In this document: one piece after another, positions 6,102-7,304 of the stretch
Numbering within the stretch: position 1 is the stretch's first letter
How the letters are laid out: each line of letters starts with the position of its first letter
Assembly (NCBI GenBank): GCA_025362255.1
Contig: JANYGY010000191.1
Span: forward strand, 1-7,304
DNA from: Planctomycetales bacterium
GTDB taxonomy: Bacteria; Planctomycetota; UBA11346
Direction: 5' to 3'
DNA length: 7,304 nt
Translations under genes and position numbers: made by a program
Notes under the pieces: model-generated
Database searches by the model: none
Seen by the model: only the letters and a program-made list of their open reading frames with translations
What the model was told of the DNA's origin: nothing

Positions 6102-7085
6102 CTACAACCCCGAACTACGCAACAAGCGTTCGGTCTCTCCCAATCCAATCGCTTCGATCACCAGCCGAGGATTCAGGTTGCGCGCCAGATCGCCATGCAA
6201 CGCACCGATCCGCACGATGCGATCCGCTGCCTGTTGCGCGCGAAGATCCCCCAGCCGCAGATCATTCCTCAATTCATGAGTCAAAGCCGACAACCAGGTG
6301 CGCACGATGCGCCGCTGCTCTGCCGCAAGGGTCAGGCCCTGGGCTGCCACCGTTTCGCTGAGGCCGGTCGGAAGACAGCTCAAGACGTCAGCAACCACCG
6401 CCGAGCGATAGCCTTCACGCGCTAGACTGAGCAAGGGTTCCAGCGGAATCTCCTGAGTGTCCTGCCATAGACCGCGGTGGCTGCCGACACTCAGCACCGC
6501 CCGGGCGTGGGCGGTGGGGGCTGCAATCCCACCGGCGATGAGGATCCGTTCGACGTCGCCTGCCGACAGCGGTTGCAGGCGATACAGCTGGCAGCGCGAT
6601 TGGATGGTACGCAACACCGCGGTGGCCTGCGCTGTTGTGGCGATGAAGCGCACCGCGGCCGGTGGTTCCTCCAGCACTTTGAGCAAGGTATTGCTCGCAG
6701 CTACGCTCCATCGCTCGATTCCGGGCAGGATGAACACCCTGCGTGCACTGACCAAGGGACTGGCGTAGGCAGCTTCGACAATCTCGTCGCGGACCACGTC
6801 CACCCCCACCTGTCCAGCGACGCTGTCATGAAGAGTGGCGACCAGATCGGGATGACTGTCGCTGCGAATCAGGCGGCACGAGGCGCATTCGCCGCACGAA
6901 TCGCCCGCACAAGGCGCCAGACAGAGGATGGCCTGGGCCATGGCAGTGGCAAAAGTGCGTCGCCCGCAGCCTGGAATGCCTTCGAGGAGCAGAGCATGCG
7001 GCAGGTGATCTCGGGCGATCAACCGCGTGATCAGTCGGCCGACGGCGACCTGACCTAAAACCTCGCCGATGCTGTGCTGACCCAT
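6102..7085 (-). CDS. holB: DNA polymerase III subunit delta' (clamp loader)
   Basis: The product is the delta-prime subunit of the clamp loader, which helps open the beta clamp and place it on DNA. With the start at 7085 it has 327 residues, a normal length. The AAA+ fold is visible: HALLLEGIPGCGRRT (30-44) at the P-loop position, and a zinc cluster Cys55, Cys64, Cys67, Cys70 with the same 9-3-3 spacing as E. coli delta-prime, plus an extra Cys59. SNTLLKVLEEPP (131-142) and the SRC motif (Ser163-Arg164-Cys165), which supplies the arginine finger to a neighbouring subunit, follow. The P-loop lysine is replaced by arginine (GCGRRT) and the Walker B acidic pair is missing (VFILPGIE), so it probably does not hydrolyse ATP, as in E. 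coli. The frame extends to 7247, but the extra residues are not delta-prime-like and overlap the upstream gene in another frame. The ribosome binding site is weak; the gene follows the upstream one by 13 bases and is probably cotranscribed. Confidence 0.93.
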   Translation of the reverse strand: MGQHSIGEVLGQVAVGRLITRLIARDHLPHALLLEGIPGCGRRTFATAMAQAILCLAPCAGDSCGECASCRLIRSDSHPDLVATLHDSVAGQVGVDVVRDEIVEAAYASPLVSARRVFILPGIERWSVAASNTLLKVLEEPPAAVRFIATTAQATAVLRTIQSRCQLYRLQPLSAGDVERILIAGGIAAPTAHARAVLSVGSHRGLWQDTQEIPLEPLLSLAREGYRSAVVADVLSCLPTGLSETVAAQGLTLAAEQRRIVRTWLSALTHELRNDLRLGDLRAQQAADRIVRIGALHGDLARNLNPRLVIEAIGLGETERLLRSSGL

Positions 7086-7098
7086 ACTGGATGCGGAC

Positions 7099-7304
7099 TC
7101 AACGCGCCACAGTGCCGGGTACAAGGGGTTCGGCCGTCCACAGCAGTTGATTGTTGGCCAGGTAGGCTCCGTAACGGGGGCCCTGATTGGTGGGCACGGG
7201 GCGAGCTGTGCAGACCACCACCGTGCGTTTGGACGCGTTCGAGACATCCCCTGGCATCGCCTGGTAGAGAAAGCGTTCGCCCGTCACCGGGCAGCGGAAC
7301 CGGT
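7099..7304 (-). CDS. C-terminal fragment of an unrecognised protein, cut by the right edge
   Basis: On the minus strand the frame is open from the right edge to a TGA at 7099-7101 and encodes 67 complete residues. They begin RFRCPVTGERFLY and include VVVCTARPVPTNQGPRYG and GAYLANNQLLWT. A GTG at 7285-7287 falls inside CPVTG and has no ribosome binding site, so this is a gene tail rather than a small gene. CP.TG..Y.Y phrases followed by a short strand-rich tail occur in some secreted or pseudopilin-like proteins, but this is too little to name a family. Its stop is 13 bases before holB, so the two are probably in one operon. It does not look like thymidylate kinase, a frequent neighbour of holB. 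Confidence 0.55.
   Translation of the reverse strand, partial: RFRCPVTGERFLYQAMPGDVSNASKRTVVVCTARPVPTNQGPRYGAYLANNQLLWTAEPLVPGTVAR

Noticed and set aside
6477..7058. Plus-strand frame of 193 codons inside holB
   Set aside because: It is antisense to the conserved AAA+ core of holB and has no recognisable protein features.
7086..7247. N-terminal extension of holB to the start at 7247
   Set aside because: The extra 54 residues are proline- and tryptophan-rich without clamp loader similarity, and they overlap the tail of the upstream gene in another frame. ATG 7085 gives a normal delta-prime start.
1..7304. CRISPR array, tRNA, insertion sequence or defence system
   Set aside because: No regularly spaced repeats, tRNA-like cloverleaf, transposase-like protein or terminal inverted repeats were seen in the genes or the four gaps.

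Overview
The window carries five to six genes of ordinary bacterial type and no phage, transposon, CRISPR or RNA gene that I can see. Most of it is GC-rich (73 of 120 bases in two hand-counted lines inside the genes at 2401-2460 and 3601-3660). A cell with an outer envelope is suggested by a lipoprotein with a lipobox and by a two-pass membrane protein. The sigma factor (region 2.4 reading WIKQAIRRAL, then NIRVPAYMAEL), the NHL-repeat protein and the OB-like membrane protein look to me like the Planctomycetota or wider PVC group. That placement is inference from remembered family style, not from any search.

Plus-strand half (1-4493). A beta-propeller protein with NHL-type repeats enters from the left edge. 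Its reading frame is interrupted at about 376, where one base appears to be missing, and then continues in frame to 1716. After a 126-base gap comes a 550-residue protein with one membrane helix near each end and a large extracytoplasmic part. Its stop codon overlaps the start of a class I mannose-6-phosphate isomerase gene (manA) in an ATGA junction, so those two genes are probably translated together. ManA links fructose-6-phosphate to mannose-6-phosphate and so supplies GDP-mannose for surface polysaccharide and glycoprotein. No direct link between the membrane protein and that pathway is visible beyond the coupling.

Minus-strand half (4519-7304). Reading leftward from the right edge: the C-terminal end of an unrecognised protein; 13 bases later holB, the delta-prime subunit of the DNA polymerase III clamp loader, with a clear zinc cluster and degenerate ATP-binding motifs; a 150-base gap with two abutting inverted repeats; a short primary-type sigma-70 factor with a good ribosome binding site; a 149-base gap; and a small lipoprotein gene of clearly lower GC content. 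The lipoprotein gene converges on manA with only 25 bases between the stop codons.

I found no convincing new biological system. The points most worth a second look are the frameshift in the NHL gene, the coupled membrane protein, the palindromes ahead of the sigma factor gene, and the low-GC lipoprotein.
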